64,000 bases of DNA from Mesorhizobium sp. (GTDB lineage Bacteria; Pseudomonadota; Alphaproteobacteria; Rhizobiales; Rhizobiaceae): assembly GCA_004020365.1 (NCBI GenBank), contig SAQR01000001.1, positions 288,088 to 352,087 on the forward strand, in the 5' to 3' direction. The translations under genes were made by a program, and so were the position numbers. The notes beneath the pieces were generated by a model. That model had not been told where the DNA came from. It ran no database searches and saw only the letters and a program-made list of their open reading frames with translations. Shown piece after piece: positions 27,950-36,837 of this stretch; within the stretch, counting starts at the first letter, position 1, and every line of letters begins with the position of its first letter.

Positions 27950-28918
27950 TCAATGTGGACGCCGGATGCCGAACCGGGCAAGCTTGCGATGGAGTGTGGC
28001 GCGGGAAATGCCGAGATTCTGCGCGGCGGCGGAGACGTTGCCTTGTGACCGGGCGAGGGCGCGCTGGACGACGGAGCGCTCGGCTTCCGTCAAGTCTTCC
28101 GATGCCGCCGGAGCGTCACCCAGGAGGTCGGCGGCGGGCAATGGCCTCGCCAGGCAACCCTGCGTTATGCCAAGCGCCAGCCGCGCAGCACGGGTCGCCC
28201 CGACCACGAGATCGTCGGCATCGACCGCCACTAGCGCGCCCGTGTTCTTGTCGGCGACTGGCGCCAGCAGGATGCGCGCTTTCGGAAACGCCATACGGAA
28301 ATTATCGGCTTCGATACGTCGGGCGGCTTCACTAACTGCCATGGCGATCAGATTGACAAAGCCCTCCGTCAGGTCGGCCCGGCAGGACGATACGTCGAGC
28401 GCGGCGACGAGGTTCCCCAGATGGTCATAGACCGGCGCCGTGGTGCAGCTGAGCAGCGCGTTGCGGGTGAAGAAATGCTGGTCGCGGTGGATGGTGAGTG
28501 CGCGCTGTTCCACCAGGCAGGTTCCGATGCCGTTGGTGCCCTCGCTGTGTTCGCTCCAGACGGAGCCGGTCCAGAGACCCCAGGAATGAAAGGTCTCGTC
28601 ATCGACCGGCGCACCGCGGCGATCGACCGGCACGCCATCGGCATCGGCCAGCAACACACAACAGCCGACGCCACCGACAGCAAGATAGAGCCTGTCCAGA
28701 CTGGACCGGGCGGCAGCGAGCAGAGGCTCGACCCTCTGCCGGGCCATGCTCAATTCGATCTCCGTCAACCGCCGGGGCAAATTCTGACCCGCAGGATCAA
28801 GCCTGTGCAATGAGGCCGAGCGCCGCCACGAAGCGACCAACGCCGATTTCGCGGCGGCGTCCGACGCAATCGATGCTTGAATACGGTCCGCATGCAATGT
28901 GGCCGTGTGTCGGTCCAT
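27950..28918 (-). CDS. GAF-Fis transcription regulator (AcoR-like, no AAA+ domain)
   Basis: This 322-residue protein starts after a strong GGGAGGAAGG site. An N-terminal AcoR/DhaR-type region with WRRSASLHRLDP is followed by a GAF-like sensor containing EGTNGIGTCLVEQ and HFFTRNALLSCTTAPVYD (about residues 75-205), and a C-terminal Fis-type HTH (QNLGISRATLHRKL). The sigma-54-activating AAA+ module normally lying between them is absent, as in several alphaproteobacterial aldehyde or alcohol regulators. It should bind an aldehyde- or acetoin-like signal and control the ALDH gene 142 bp downstream. Confidence 0.88.
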   Translation of the reverse strand: MDRHTATLHADRIQASIASDAAAKSALVASWRRSASLHRLDPAGQNLPRRLTEIELSMARQRVEPLLAAARSSLDRLYLAVGGVGCCVLLADADGVPVDRRGAPVDDETFHSWGLWTGSVWSEHSEGTNGIGTCLVEQRALTIHRDQHFFTRNALLSCTTAPVYDHLGNLVAALDVSSCRADLTEGFVNLIAMAVSEAARRIEADNFRMAFPKARILLAPVADKNTGALVAVDADDLVVGATRAARLALGITQGCLARPLPAADLLGDAPAASEDLTEAERSVVQRALARSQGNVSAAAQNLGISRATLHRKLARFGIRRPH

Positions 28919-29135
28919 GCCTTCCTCCCGAAGCCTGAACGCCGATGGACTTGCCTGCTGTTTCCTCAGCGTTCAGCGGCAAAAATGGATGCAATTCCAG
29001 CTCCTATGTTAGCCCTGATGTCCCACTGTCAATTGGTCTGAAGTGCTAGAAACGCCGTGTATGCGTTGCCCTCAGGCTCAAAAGCTGCGAACCTGGACGT
29101 GCCTCTTCCGTCGTCCGATTCGATCTCGACGCAGC

Positions 29136-29783
29136 TCATTCGCTCATCGCATGAAGCGCGTCGTGCTTGATGATCTCGATGCTGCGCAGATTGAGCAGGC
29201 GGATGACGCCCTTGTCCTTCAGCCGGGTGAAAACCCGCGATACGGTCTCGATGGTGAGGCCGAGATAATCGCCGATATCCATGCGTGACATCGGCAGTTC
29301 GACCTGCCGCAACCCGCCCTGCCGCTCCGCCATGTCGACCAGGAACGCAGCAACGCGTTCGATGGCATTCTGGCGGCCGAGGACCAAGAGATGTTCCTGC
29401 GCTCTCGTCAGGCCCTTGAGCGCCAACGGCAGCAGCTGACCGGAGATATCTGCACCAGTGGCAAAGCGGAAGACGCGGACACCCGTGGCATTGATGGCTT
29501 CCGCGAAGAAATGATGGGTGGTGTCGGCTTCGAAGCCGAATGTCTCACCCGCCAGATGGAAGGCACTTATCTGCCTGCGACCGTCCGCAAGCAGGCGGTA
29601 AATACGGACGGCGCCAAACTCGACCTGATAGAAGGCTCCGGCCTTTTCACCTTGGGCATAGATTTCCGAACCGGAGGGAAAGAAGCTGACCGGCTGGAGC
29701 GGTGTCAGATCGAATGCCGTAGGCAGGCTCGGCTGCACGGAGTGCGACGGCAGTGAAATTCTGGAGGTCGATTGGGCGTGCAT
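29136..29783 (-). CDS. Crp/Fnr (FixK-like) regulator, copy 2, full length
   Basis: This 215-residue protein starts at MHAQSTSR. Its cNMP-type beta-roll includes the FFAEAINATG segment that copy 1 lacks. The C-terminal HTH has LTIETVSRVF, the E--SR pattern for TTGAT-N4-ATCAA sites. There is no cysteine cluster for an oxygen-labile Fe-S centre, so it is FixK-like and would be controlled by its own expression, for example through FixLJ. It is the more likely working regulator of the FNR boxes in this window. The upstream element at 29841-29872 is shared with copy 1. Confidence 0.93.
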   Translation of the reverse strand: MHAQSTSRISLPSHSVQPSLPTAFDLTPLQPVSFFPSGSEIYAQGEKAGAFYQVEFGAVRIYRLLADGRRQISAFHLAGETFGFEADTTHHFFAEAINATGVRVFRFATGADISGQLLPLALKGLTRAQEHLLVLGRQNAIERVAAFLVDMAERQGGLRQVELPMSRMDIGDYLGLTIETVSRVFTRLKDKGVIRLLNLRSIEIIKHDALHAMSE

Positions 29784-29840
29784 GGCTGTTTTCCCGGTTG
29801 ATCCGTGACACAGCAATCGCGCGAATCCGCGGGTCGCGAA

Positions 29841-29872
29841 ATTCGGTTATGTCCCTACGGGAAACTACCTAG
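29841..29872 (-). promoter_or_regulatory. Conserved upstream element of Crp/Fnr copy 2
   Basis: It matches 8821-8852 except at one base; read toward the gene it begins CTAGGTAGTTTCCCGTAGGG. The resemblance to FixJ-type sites is inference. Confidence 0.5.
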
Positions 29873-30068
29873 CGCTTGAGAGGCGCTAGTGGTCTGGCCC
29901 TGTGCTGCACAAACCCTGGATCCTCAGGCCGTTTGGGGAGCGAAGCCGAACGGTTTTCCGGATGTACCGTGCACAACTCGGGAGAGTCGGGGGGGGCGCC
30001 GGACCGGCTTCCGCCTCCCACAATTGATATCATCCGAATACACCGGCCGATGCTGTCACTCAGGGAAA

Positions 30069-30082
30069 TTGAGGTAAATCAA
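30069..30082. promoter_or_regulatory. FNR/FixK box before alpha/beta hydrolase
   Basis: TTGAGGTAAATCAA has one perfect half-site and one close match, 56 bp before the hydrolase start. Confidence 0.6.
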
Positions 30083-30138
30083 CCTGCTTCCAAGCGAGAT
30101 ATGCCAATATTCGCCTGTCCTTTGTGGAGCTTTTTCCA

Positions 30139-31122
30139 ATGAGACGAATTGGTGGTTTCGTGCTGGCCATGTCTATCGCCATTGCGGCCACGGCGAGTGT
30201 GGCTTTCTTGCTTTACAAGAACGAGCTTGGCCGTATGCGCGACGCTGCCAGCCGCGGCAGTGTGGTCGCCAAGCTCGACATAGGCCCGATCGAATGCGCC
30301 GACAGTGGCGTGGGTACTCCGCTCTTATCGATCCACGGCGCCGGTGGCGGCTTTGACCAAGGCCTTGCCAATGCAGCCAATTTCGTGGGTGAGGGCTTTC
30401 GGATCATCGCGCCGTCGCGCTTCGGTTATTTGCGCACGCCCGTTCCGCAGGATACCTCTCCAGCGGCGCAGGCCGATGCGCACGCGGCGCTGCTATCCAA
30501 ACTGAACGTTCCCAAAGCGGTGCTCGTCGGCGTTTCGGCGGGCGCGCGTTCTGCGGTCGAGCTAGCACTCCGGCACCCGGACAAGGTCACCGCTCTCATT
30601 CTGATCGTCCCAGGCCTTTATTCGCCCACCAGTCCGGTCTCGATAGAAGCGAGCCGCGGCAACAAATTCGTATTCTCGGTCGTCAATGCCGGCGGCGATT
30701 TCGCATGGTGGGCCACCGAGAAGATCGCACCGTCAGTGCTCGTTCGCTTCCTCGGCGTTCGGCCCGCGCTGATTGCGGCTGCGCCTCGGGCCAAGCGGGA
30801 CCGCGTCATGAGCATCATCAAGAGCGTTGAGCCGTTGTCGCTGCGTTTCCCCGGAATCAACATCGATAGCGCCCCCGAGTTACATGAACTGCCGTTGGAA
30901 GTAATTACTGCGCCGACGATCATTATTTCTGCGCGCGACGACCTGTTTAACACGCTACCGGCAGCTGAGTTCGCCGCAGCCAAGATCCCGCGTGCCAAAC
31001 TGGTCGTCTACGACACTGGCGGACATCTTCTGGTTGGACAGCAGCAGGATGTTCGCATGGCAGTTCGCACTTTCCTAGCTGGCGCCGGCCTGACCCCGTC
31101 ATCCGACAGCCCAAGACAATGA
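30139..31122 (+). CDS. Membrane-anchored alpha/beta hydrolase
   Basis: The ATG at 30139 has GGAG upstream; a GTG at 30124 is the alternative. The 327 residues begin with one transmembrane helix (about 5-25), so the enzyme is probably anchored and faces the periplasm. LLSIHGAGGGFDQG is the oxyanion region, Ser133 lies in the nucleophile elbow GVSAG, the acid is in SARDDLF and the His in GGHLLVG, so the catalytic triad is complete. The substrate cannot be deduced. An FNR box lies 56 bp upstream. Confidence 0.88.
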   Translation: MRRIGGFVLAMSIAIAATASVAFLLYKNELGRMRDAASRGSVVAKLDIGPIECADSGVGTPLLSIHGAGGGFDQGLANAANFVGEGFRIIAPSRFGYLRTPVPQDTSPAAQADAHAALLSKLNVPKAVLVGVSAGARSAVELALRHPDKVTALILIVPGLYSPTSPVSIEASRGNKFVFSVVNAGGDFAWWATEKIAPSVLVRFLGVRPALIAAAPRAKRDRVMSIIKSVEPLSLRFPGINIDSAPELHELPLEVITAPTIIISARDDLFNTLPAAEFAAAKIPRAKLVVYDTGGHLLVGQQQDVRMAVRTFLAGAGLTPSSDSPRQ

Positions 31123-31214
31123 TAAAACATCCGCCTGGGGCAGTGCCGCCTCACAGGTCGTTTCGTTGCTGTCGCCGATCGAAGGAACAACCGCAGGAGG
31201 AGGGGCAGCGCATC

Positions 31215-31307
31215 ATGCCAGCGCTCGCCTTCGTGGCCGCTTGCGTATTCTTCTGGCGACCTGTGCTGCATTTATCGAGCCAGGCAATCAAAAAGCTAAA
31301 AGATTGA
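31215..31307 (+). CDS. Possible 30-residue membrane microprotein
   Basis: A very strong GGAGGAGGGGCA site precedes ATG 31215. The 30 codons give a hydrophobic stretch (MPALAFVAACVFFWRPVL) followed by a Lys-rich tail, typical of small single-pass proteins. It starts 92 bp after the hydrolase gene and could be in the same transcript. There is no homology evidence; the call rests on the ribosome-binding site and composition. Confidence 0.35.
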   Translation: MPALAFVAACVFFWRPVLHLSSQAIKKLKD

Positions 31308-31588
31308 TATGATCCCAGGATTAACCGTTTGTTAGCCTAGGCGCGGTTCCGATTTGTCTTTTGAATGGTCTTTCGGGATTGCGCCCGAGACAGTTCCCGT
31401 TGAACGGCAATCCAACTCAGTTCCCCGCTTTTTCTTGGTCGTGCCTGACAGATCGCCACAGGGTGGCGTTACTGTTTTTCCGACCAGCGCAAGTAACAAT
31501 TCCCGACTAGGGAGCGCGAGTTTACGCGCCTACCACCTTGAAAGCCCTTCGATGGAAAGCAGCTGAGCTGCCGGCGAAAAGGCGCGTT

Positions 31589-32806
31589 TCAGCCTATTCC
31601 ACCGCGCTCTGCGACGGTCACGCCGTCCGTGACCCTGTCGCTCGGGTGCAGCACCACTCGATCGCCTGTGGCAAGGCCTGACAGAATCTCTGCCGTCCGG
31701 TCGTTGCGCTGCCCGAGCTTGACGATCGTTGTGACCGCACGCCCATCCTTGATCGCGAAGACGGCCCAGTCCTCCCCCTTTCGAAACAGGGCCGCCACCG
31801 GCACCGTCAGCACGTCTTCCGCACTCCAGATCGTCACATGCACGATCACACGGTAATCGTGACCGAGCTGCGGCCAAGCTTCGGGAGGATCGGCGAAATC
31901 GATGATTGTACGGACCCTTTGTTCTTCGATACCGAGGGCGGAGACCTTGACGAACCCCGCCGGATCCACCCGTGTCACCCGGCCTCGTATGGGTGATCCG
32001 CCCCAGCCATCGATCCGGACTGTTGCGCCGGGCTTAATCCGGACGGCATCGGTCGACAGGAGGTCGGCTACAATCTCGAGGTCGCGTGGATCGCCGATCT
32101 CGATCAGAGGGGCACCTGCTTGCACCACAGCTTCGCTCTCCTGAATGATCTTCAGGACGGTTCCGGTCACTGGGGCGCGTATCTGGATGCAGCAGCCGGG
32201 GTTCGATTGCGGGATGGCGCCGGACGGTTCGCTGAGTCGGGCCGCAACGCTTGAGCGCTCGTTGCGCCGTACCTCCACCTGCGCCTTGGCGCTTGCCAAC
32301 GCAGCTTCATTGGTTTCGACATCGAATCTCGCCTTGTCCAAAACTTTGACCGAGATCGCCTCGGTGCGGGCGAGGGCTTCCGCCCGCTGAAGCTCCGTGC
32401 GCGAAAATTTGAGCGCCGCCTCGATCCGGCGAACTTCGGCTCCCGAAAGCCTCATTGCCGCTTCGGTTGCCGCCAGCGCCGCCTGCAGCTCTTCATGCGA
32501 GCGGGCATCGTGGAAGCTCGGGACGGTGGGCTGCATCACCGCCACCGTCTCGTCCACGGCAACCTGATCCCCGACATGGCGAGGCGGGGAGATTCGCAGG
32601 ACTTTTCCAGCAATTGGCGCGGACACCGTATAGACGTGGCGGACGCGCGTCTTGGCCTCGTCATCGATTGTGACCTCCATGGGACCTTCCGTCACCGTCG
32701 CCAGATCCACTGCGATCGGCCGTGGCCATGCAAACCAGATCGCGGCGGCTGCCAGAACACCCAAGGCCATAGCCCCCGCGGTTCGCTTCATCGAGATCGT
32801 GCGCAT
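31589..32806 (-). CDS. HlyD/MacA-type periplasmic adaptor
   Basis: This 405-residue adaptor has an N-terminal membrane anchor (about residues 10-27), a lipoyl domain from IAVDLATVTEGPMEVTIDDE, a coiled-coil hairpin (about 95-190) and a beta-barrel and membrane-proximal part with QIRAPVTGTVLKIIQESEAVV. It is last in the operon ATPase (35885) - permease (35173) - adaptor and starts 3 bp after the permease stop. With these it forms a MacAB-like exporter. An FNR box upstream of the first gene would control all three. Confidence 0.92.
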   Translation of the reverse strand: MRTISMKRTAGAMALGVLAAAAIWFAWPRPIAVDLATVTEGPMEVTIDDEAKTRVRHVYTVSAPIAGKVLRISPPRHVGDQVAVDETVAVMQPTVPSFHDARSHEELQAALAATEAAMRLSGAEVRRIEAALKFSRTELQRAEALARTEAISVKVLDKARFDVETNEAALASAKAQVEVRRNERSSVAARLSEPSGAIPQSNPGCCIQIRAPVTGTVLKIIQESEAVVQAGAPLIEIGDPRDLEIVADLLSTDAVRIKPGATVRIDGWGGSPIRGRVTRVDPAGFVKVSALGIEEQRVRTIIDFADPPEAWPQLGHDYRVIVHVTIWSAEDVLTVPVAALFRKGEDWAVFAIKDGRAVTTIVKLGQRNDRTAEILSGLATGDRVVLHPSDRVTDGVTVAERGGIG

Positions 32807-32809
32807 GGT

Positions 32810-35173
32810 TCAATCTCGCGTCTTGAGAACACTGACAAGGTCCAGCTTGTTGATACGCCGGCGTACGACGAGCGCGGAAAGCACGGCGGCGGCAATCACG
32901 ATTGCGCTGGCGAAGACATAGGTGGGCTGCTCAACGACCAGGCGAACCCGCATCAATTCGCCGGCCAGGTTCGTTTGCATGATCCATGCAAGGCCGTAGC
33001 CCATGACCCAACCCGGCGGCTGCGCGAGCAACGTCAACACGGCCAGTTCGAGAAGCAGGATGCGCAACACTTCGCCCCGGGTGAAGCCGAGGACACGCAG
33101 GCTGGCCAGTTCCCGCGCGCGTTCCGAAAGCGAAATACGCGCGCTGTTATAGACGACGCCGAAAGCGATGACGGCCGCAAGGCCCGTGTAGATGCCCGCC
33201 ATAGTCGTGATAAGCAAGGCTATCGCCTCGCGGAAATTCGCCAGCGAGACCCGCTGCAAAGCCAAACCGCTAACGACCGGCATACCTTTGATGGCGGCGT
33301 AGAACATGTCGCGTGCGCTTCCGTCGAGGCTCACATTAACGCTGTTCACCGTCGGTGCTTCGCGCATGAGGCGGGCGAGCGCGTCGGCATCCATCATGCC
33401 TCGGATGCCGAAATAGTCCTCGATCAGTGCTGTCACAGGAAGAGAGACGGTCCGCTGCGTCCCTTCGAGCAGATCGATCTCGACGGACTGGCCGAGTTCG
33501 ACCTCGAGGACCTGAGCGAGCATGCTGGAAAGCGCCAAACCCGTGTCCGGCAGCAGGACGGGTCGCAGGTCAGCGTCGATGATGCGATTGAGATCAGCGT
33601 TGAGCGGCCTGCCGCCGATCACGATCCGACGCTCAATGGTTCCGCTCCGTATGCGGACCGGGACCTCCCGCGAGGGCTCAGCTGCGAGAACACCCGGGAG
33701 CCGCGCGATCTGCATGACGACGTCCTGCGGGCGTTTTTCCACGAAGCTAACGGTACCGTCCTGCCGATCAGCTAGGAAGAATGTCACATCGATGAGCCCC
33801 TCCATCGTATCGCGGGTGAAAAGCGAAACAACGAGGATCGCCGTCGCGAGCGCCATTCCGAGCATCGTGAATGAAGACCTGACCGGATGGCGCATGGTGT
33901 TGCGCAACATCATCATGGTCGGTTGCGAGACGAACTTGTCGAGCGCGACATTGGCTGGCACCAGCCGTCGAAAGCGCGGCGGCGCGGGCGGCTGCATTGC
34001 GACGGCCGGTGCCAGCCTCACGACCTCACGAAGGGCGCGCAGAGCACCTATCGCCGCGGCAATAAGGCTCAGCGCCGCGGCGACCACATAGAGATCCGGA
34101 CTCTTAGTGAAGACGAGGAACGGAAAATGGAAAAAGGCTCCGAATAGATTGGTAATCCATATCCCCAGCCACGTGCCTGTTGCGGCGCCGATCACTATGC
34201 CGATGGTTGCGATGACTATGACGAACTTGAGGTAATGCGTGACGATGCTGGCGTTGCGGTATCCCAACGCTTTCATGAGTCCAATCTGCTCGCGCTCCAG
34301 GGCCACGAGTCTAGTGAGAGTGAGATTGACCAGGAATGCCGACACGAGAAGGAAAATCGGCGGCAGCGTCCGGCTCATATTGCTGAGCATGTCGAGTTCG
34401 TGATCGAGCCACGCGTGGGAGGTCTGGTCCTTCCGCCCGTAGGCTGCCCGTCCACCATAGCGGTCGAGTATCGCGTCGAGGCGCATGATAACGTCGCGTT
34501 CGGAAGCGCCCAGCAACAGCTTCACCGCCACGGACGAAAAAGCGTCATCGAGGTCGTAGACGCTGGCAAGCGCCCTCTCCGACATCCAGATGACGCCGAA
34601 GCGGCGGTCGTCCGGCATGATGTCGCCCGGCCCGACGGCGTAGATGAACTCGGGAGACAAGGCGATTCCGACAACCACCAGTTCGCGCTTGCGGCCGTTC
34701 AATATTGCCGAGAAGCGAGATCCGGGCGTGAAGCCATGGGCCTTGGCAAAGCCCTCATTGACAACGGCCTCGTCGGCCCGTCCCGGTTCCGGCGTGCGAC
34801 CCTCTCGCATATAGAGCCGATTGAGCGCGGGCTCGCCGATCTCCGGCAGCGAAATGACTTGTCCAGTGGCGGGCTCGGAATAGTTCGGTATGTCGAGCAG
34901 GGCGAGCTTGACGATGCGCGCGTCGACGCCAGCAACGCCTGGAATTTCCGCGATCTGGTCCACAAGGGTTCTCGGCGCGCGCCGCGCCGTGGCAAAGACA
35001 TCCGCAAACCTGTAGCGTTCGTAGTAGGCGGCACGCGTTTCCTCCAGAGACCGCAAGGAGCCGACAGCAAGAACCACTGTGGACACTCCGCCGGCAATGA
35101 CGAGAGCGATCGCAAGCGCCTGGGCCCACAGCCGTACAAGATCACGAAAGAGCTTGATATCCAGGGTGCGCAT
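32810..35173 (-). CDS. FtsX/MacB-like ABC transporter permease, duplicated
   Basis: Start MRTLDIKLFRDLVRLW gives 787 residues. It has two FtsX-type halves: a helix near residue 20 followed by a large periplasmic domain, three helices around 245-370, then a repeat with a helix near 430, a second periplasmic domain and three C-terminal helices. ALEREQIGLMKALGYRN and ERARELASLRVLGFTRGEV are the paired coupling segments. It begins 4 bp after the ATPase gene. MacB-like mechanotransmission exporters move lipoproteins, peptides or drugs from the periplasm; the substrate here is not known. Confidence 0.92.
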   Translation of the reverse strand: MRTLDIKLFRDLVRLWAQALAIALVIAGGVSTVVLAVGSLRSLEETRAAYYERYRFADVFATARRAPRTLVDQIAEIPGVAGVDARIVKLALLDIPNYSEPATGQVISLPEIGEPALNRLYMREGRTPEPGRADEAVVNEGFAKAHGFTPGSRFSAILNGRKRELVVVGIALSPEFIYAVGPGDIMPDDRRFGVIWMSERALASVYDLDDAFSSVAVKLLLGASERDVIMRLDAILDRYGGRAAYGRKDQTSHAWLDHELDMLSNMSRTLPPIFLLVSAFLVNLTLTRLVALEREQIGLMKALGYRNASIVTHYLKFVIVIATIGIVIGAATGTWLGIWITNLFGAFFHFPFLVFTKSPDLYVVAAALSLIAAAIGALRALREVVRLAPAVAMQPPAPPRFRRLVPANVALDKFVSQPTMMMLRNTMRHPVRSSFTMLGMALATAILVVSLFTRDTMEGLIDVTFFLADRQDGTVSFVEKRPQDVVMQIARLPGVLAAEPSREVPVRIRSGTIERRIVIGGRPLNADLNRIIDADLRPVLLPDTGLALSSMLAQVLEVELGQSVEIDLLEGTQRTVSLPVTALIEDYFGIRGMMDADALARLMREAPTVNSVNVSLDGSARDMFYAAIKGMPVVSGLALQRVSLANFREAIALLITTMAGIYTGLAAVIAFGVVYNSARISLSERARELASLRVLGFTRGEVLRILLLELAVLTLLAQPPGWVMGYGLAWIMQTNLAGELMRVRLVVEQPTYVFASAIVIAAAVLSALVVRRRINKLDLVSVLKTRD

Positions 35174-35177
35174 CGGA

Positions 35178-35885
35178 TCACCAGACAAGCTCGGCGGCAG
35201 CCCGGCGCGCCTCGTTCTTTTGAATTCTCGAGATTTGACCATCGGCGAAGAACAAGACGCGGTCGGCGACGTCCTGGATGCTGGCGTTGTGCGTTATGAT
35301 GAGGACCGTGGTGCCGAGCTGCGCATTGATGCCCAGCAGTGCCTCGATGACCCGAATGCCTGTCTTTGAATCCAGGGCGCCCGTCGGCTCATCGCAGAGC
35401 AGCACCTCCGGCCGTTTGACGATCGCCCGGGCAATGGCCACGCGTTGCTGTTCGCCGCCCGAGAGCTGTGCCGGAAAGTGGTGCATCCTCGGTTCAAGTC
35501 CAACAAGCGCCAGCGCCTCGTCCGGGCGCATCGGGTGATCGGAAATCTCCGTAACCAAAGCGACATTTTCATAAGCCGTCAGGCTGGGGATCAGATTGTA
35601 GAACTGGAAAACGAAGCCGACGTGCTGGCGGCGATAGGCAGTCAACCCCCAATCGTCGAGGTTGGTCAGCTCCTGATCCCTGAAGAACAATTGGCCACTT
35701 GTGGCGTGGTCAAGTCCGCCCATGATGTTGAGGAGGGTCGACTTCCCGCTGCCCGAGGGGCCGAGCAGAACAACCACTTCTCCAGCGAAGATCTCCAGGT
35801 CCAGCGCGCGCAGGGCAAGCACCTGCGTTTCGCCGGAAATATAGGTTTTGGTCAGCGCTCTTGCGGTGAAGACGGTGTCAGCCAT
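35178..35885 (-). CDS. ABC transporter ATPase (MacB/LolD type)
   Basis: The start at [13 protein letters not shown] gives 235 residues. Walker A is GPSGSGKST, the Q-loop lies in [14 protein letters not shown], the signature is LSGGEQQR, and Walker B is [11 protein letters not shown], with a switch His in ITHN. These are typical of LolD/MacB-class ATPases. It energises the permease encoded 4 bp downstream. A good FNR box lies 74 bp upstream of the start. Confidence 0.94.
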   Translation of the reverse strand: MADTVFTARALTKTYISGETQVLALRALDLEIFAGEVVVLLGPSGSGKSTLLNIMGGLDHATSGQLFFRDQELTNLDDWGLTAYRRQHVGFVFQFYNLIPSLTAYENVALVTEISDHPMRPDEALALVGLEPRMHHFPAQLSGGEQQRVAIARAIVKRPEVLLCDEPTGALDSKTGIRVIEALLGINAQLGTTVLIITHNASIQDVADRVLFFADGQISRIQKNEARRAAAELVW

Positions 35886-35959
35886 GGCCGCTGGGGATCG
35901 GACGTTCGAGGCATTTGTCGCGTTGCATGCCACTGTCACCCGTCGAGATGAGCGCGACA

Positions 35960-35973
35960 TTGACGCAAATCAA
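35960..35973. promoter_or_regulatory. FNR/FixK box before MacAB-like operon
   Basis: TTGACGCAAATCAA is a strong match, 74 bp upstream of the ATPase gene and in the divergent region shared with the CBS gene. Confidence 0.7.
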
Positions 35974-36072
35974 AACGGGGATCCCAAGGCCGTCACGCGT
36001 GCCAGCACCGCCATAGACAAGTAGTGGGGGTGATCGTTCAAGCCGCCCGGATCAGCTGGCTCGGAGCCGGTA

Positions 36073-36086
36073 TTGATTTGCCTCAA
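36073..36086. promoter_or_regulatory. FNR/FixK-like box before CBS-BON gene
   Basis: TTGATTTGCCTCAA has one perfect half-site and lies 75 bp before the CBS-BON gene. Confidence 0.55.
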
Positions 36087-36161
36087 AGGAGGCTGGGGCC
36101 GGTTACGCTACCATATTGTCGATTGGTGCCCGAGCGCCTGTCCACTTGGACTGAACTAGGG

Positions 36162-36815
36162 ATGAGGCCGATGAGAGCAAAGGATGTAATGACTGCAAGG
36201 GTTGTTACGGTGTCGCCTGACCACAGCGTAAGACACGCAGCACGGATCATGCTGGATCATCGCATCAGCGGCATGCCGGTCGTCGACGATGGCGGCCGCG
36301 TGGTTGGAATTGTGAGCGAAGGTGACTTCCTGCGCAGGTCGGAACTCGGTGCCACAGCATTGTCGTCAGGTGAGGTGCGTGGCTATGTGAAGGGCCACAG
36401 CTGGAAAGTGGCGGATTTGATGACGTCCGACGTCGTCGTGGCCGACGAGGAAACTCCGATCGAGCGAATTGCCGTCCTGATGCAGGAACACGGCATCAAG
36501 CGCATACCGGTCTTGAGGGGACCGCGCCTGGTCGGCGTCGTGAGCCGTGCCGATCTTTTGCGCGTCGTTCTTGCGGCAAGGTCCGACGATTCCACGGCGG
36601 CAGGTGACGATGCCATCCGGCGCAGCATTCTTACGCGGCTGCGAGAGGACGCGGGCGTCAAAAGAGACGCGTTAACCCTCACGGTCACCGATGGCCTGGT
36701 CCATTTTTCGGGAGCGGTCTCATCGCAGAGTGAACGGGATGCCGTCCGCGTGGTTGCCGAAGGCGTCAGGGGCGTCAAAGGTGTGTATGACCACCTCTAC
36801 CTGGCGCATCCGTGA
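36162..36815 (+). CDS. CBS-domain pair plus BON domain protein
   Basis: The start is MRPMRAKDVMTARVV at 36162 (ATG 36171 is also possible), giving 217 residues. Two CBS motifs follow: RAKDVMTARVVTVSPD to VVGIVSEGDFLRR (about 4-60), and VADLMTSDVVVADEETP to LVGVVSRADLLRV (about 80-135). A C-terminal BON domain (about 145-215) contains VTDGLVHFSGAVSSQSERDAV. CBS pairs usually bind adenine nucleotides and sense energy charge. The mycobacterial dormancy protein Hrp1 is a CBS pair, without BON. The glycoamylase-like gene begins 23 bp downstream, so the two are probably co-transcribed. Confidence 0.92.
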   Translation: MRPMRAKDVMTARVVTVSPDHSVRHAARIMLDHRISGMPVVDDGGRVVGIVSEGDFLRRSELGATALSSGEVRGYVKGHSWKVADLMTSDVVVADEETPIERIAVLMQEHGIKRIPVLRGPRLVGVVSRADLLRVVLAARSDDSTAAGDDAIRRSILTRLREDAGVKRDALTLTVTDGLVHFSGAVSSQSERDAVRVVAEGVRGVKGVYDHLYLAHP

Positions 36816-36837
36816 ACAGCGATCCGGGAACTTTGCG

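Larger units (their letters stand above)
29136..29877 (-). repeat. Duplicated Crp/Fnr gene plus promoter (partner at 8130-8857)
   Basis: The coding region and about 40 bp of promoter DNA are nearly identical in the two copies, while flanking genes differ. Both are on the minus strand about 21 kb apart, so they could also recombine and delete the DNA between them. Confidence 0.88.
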
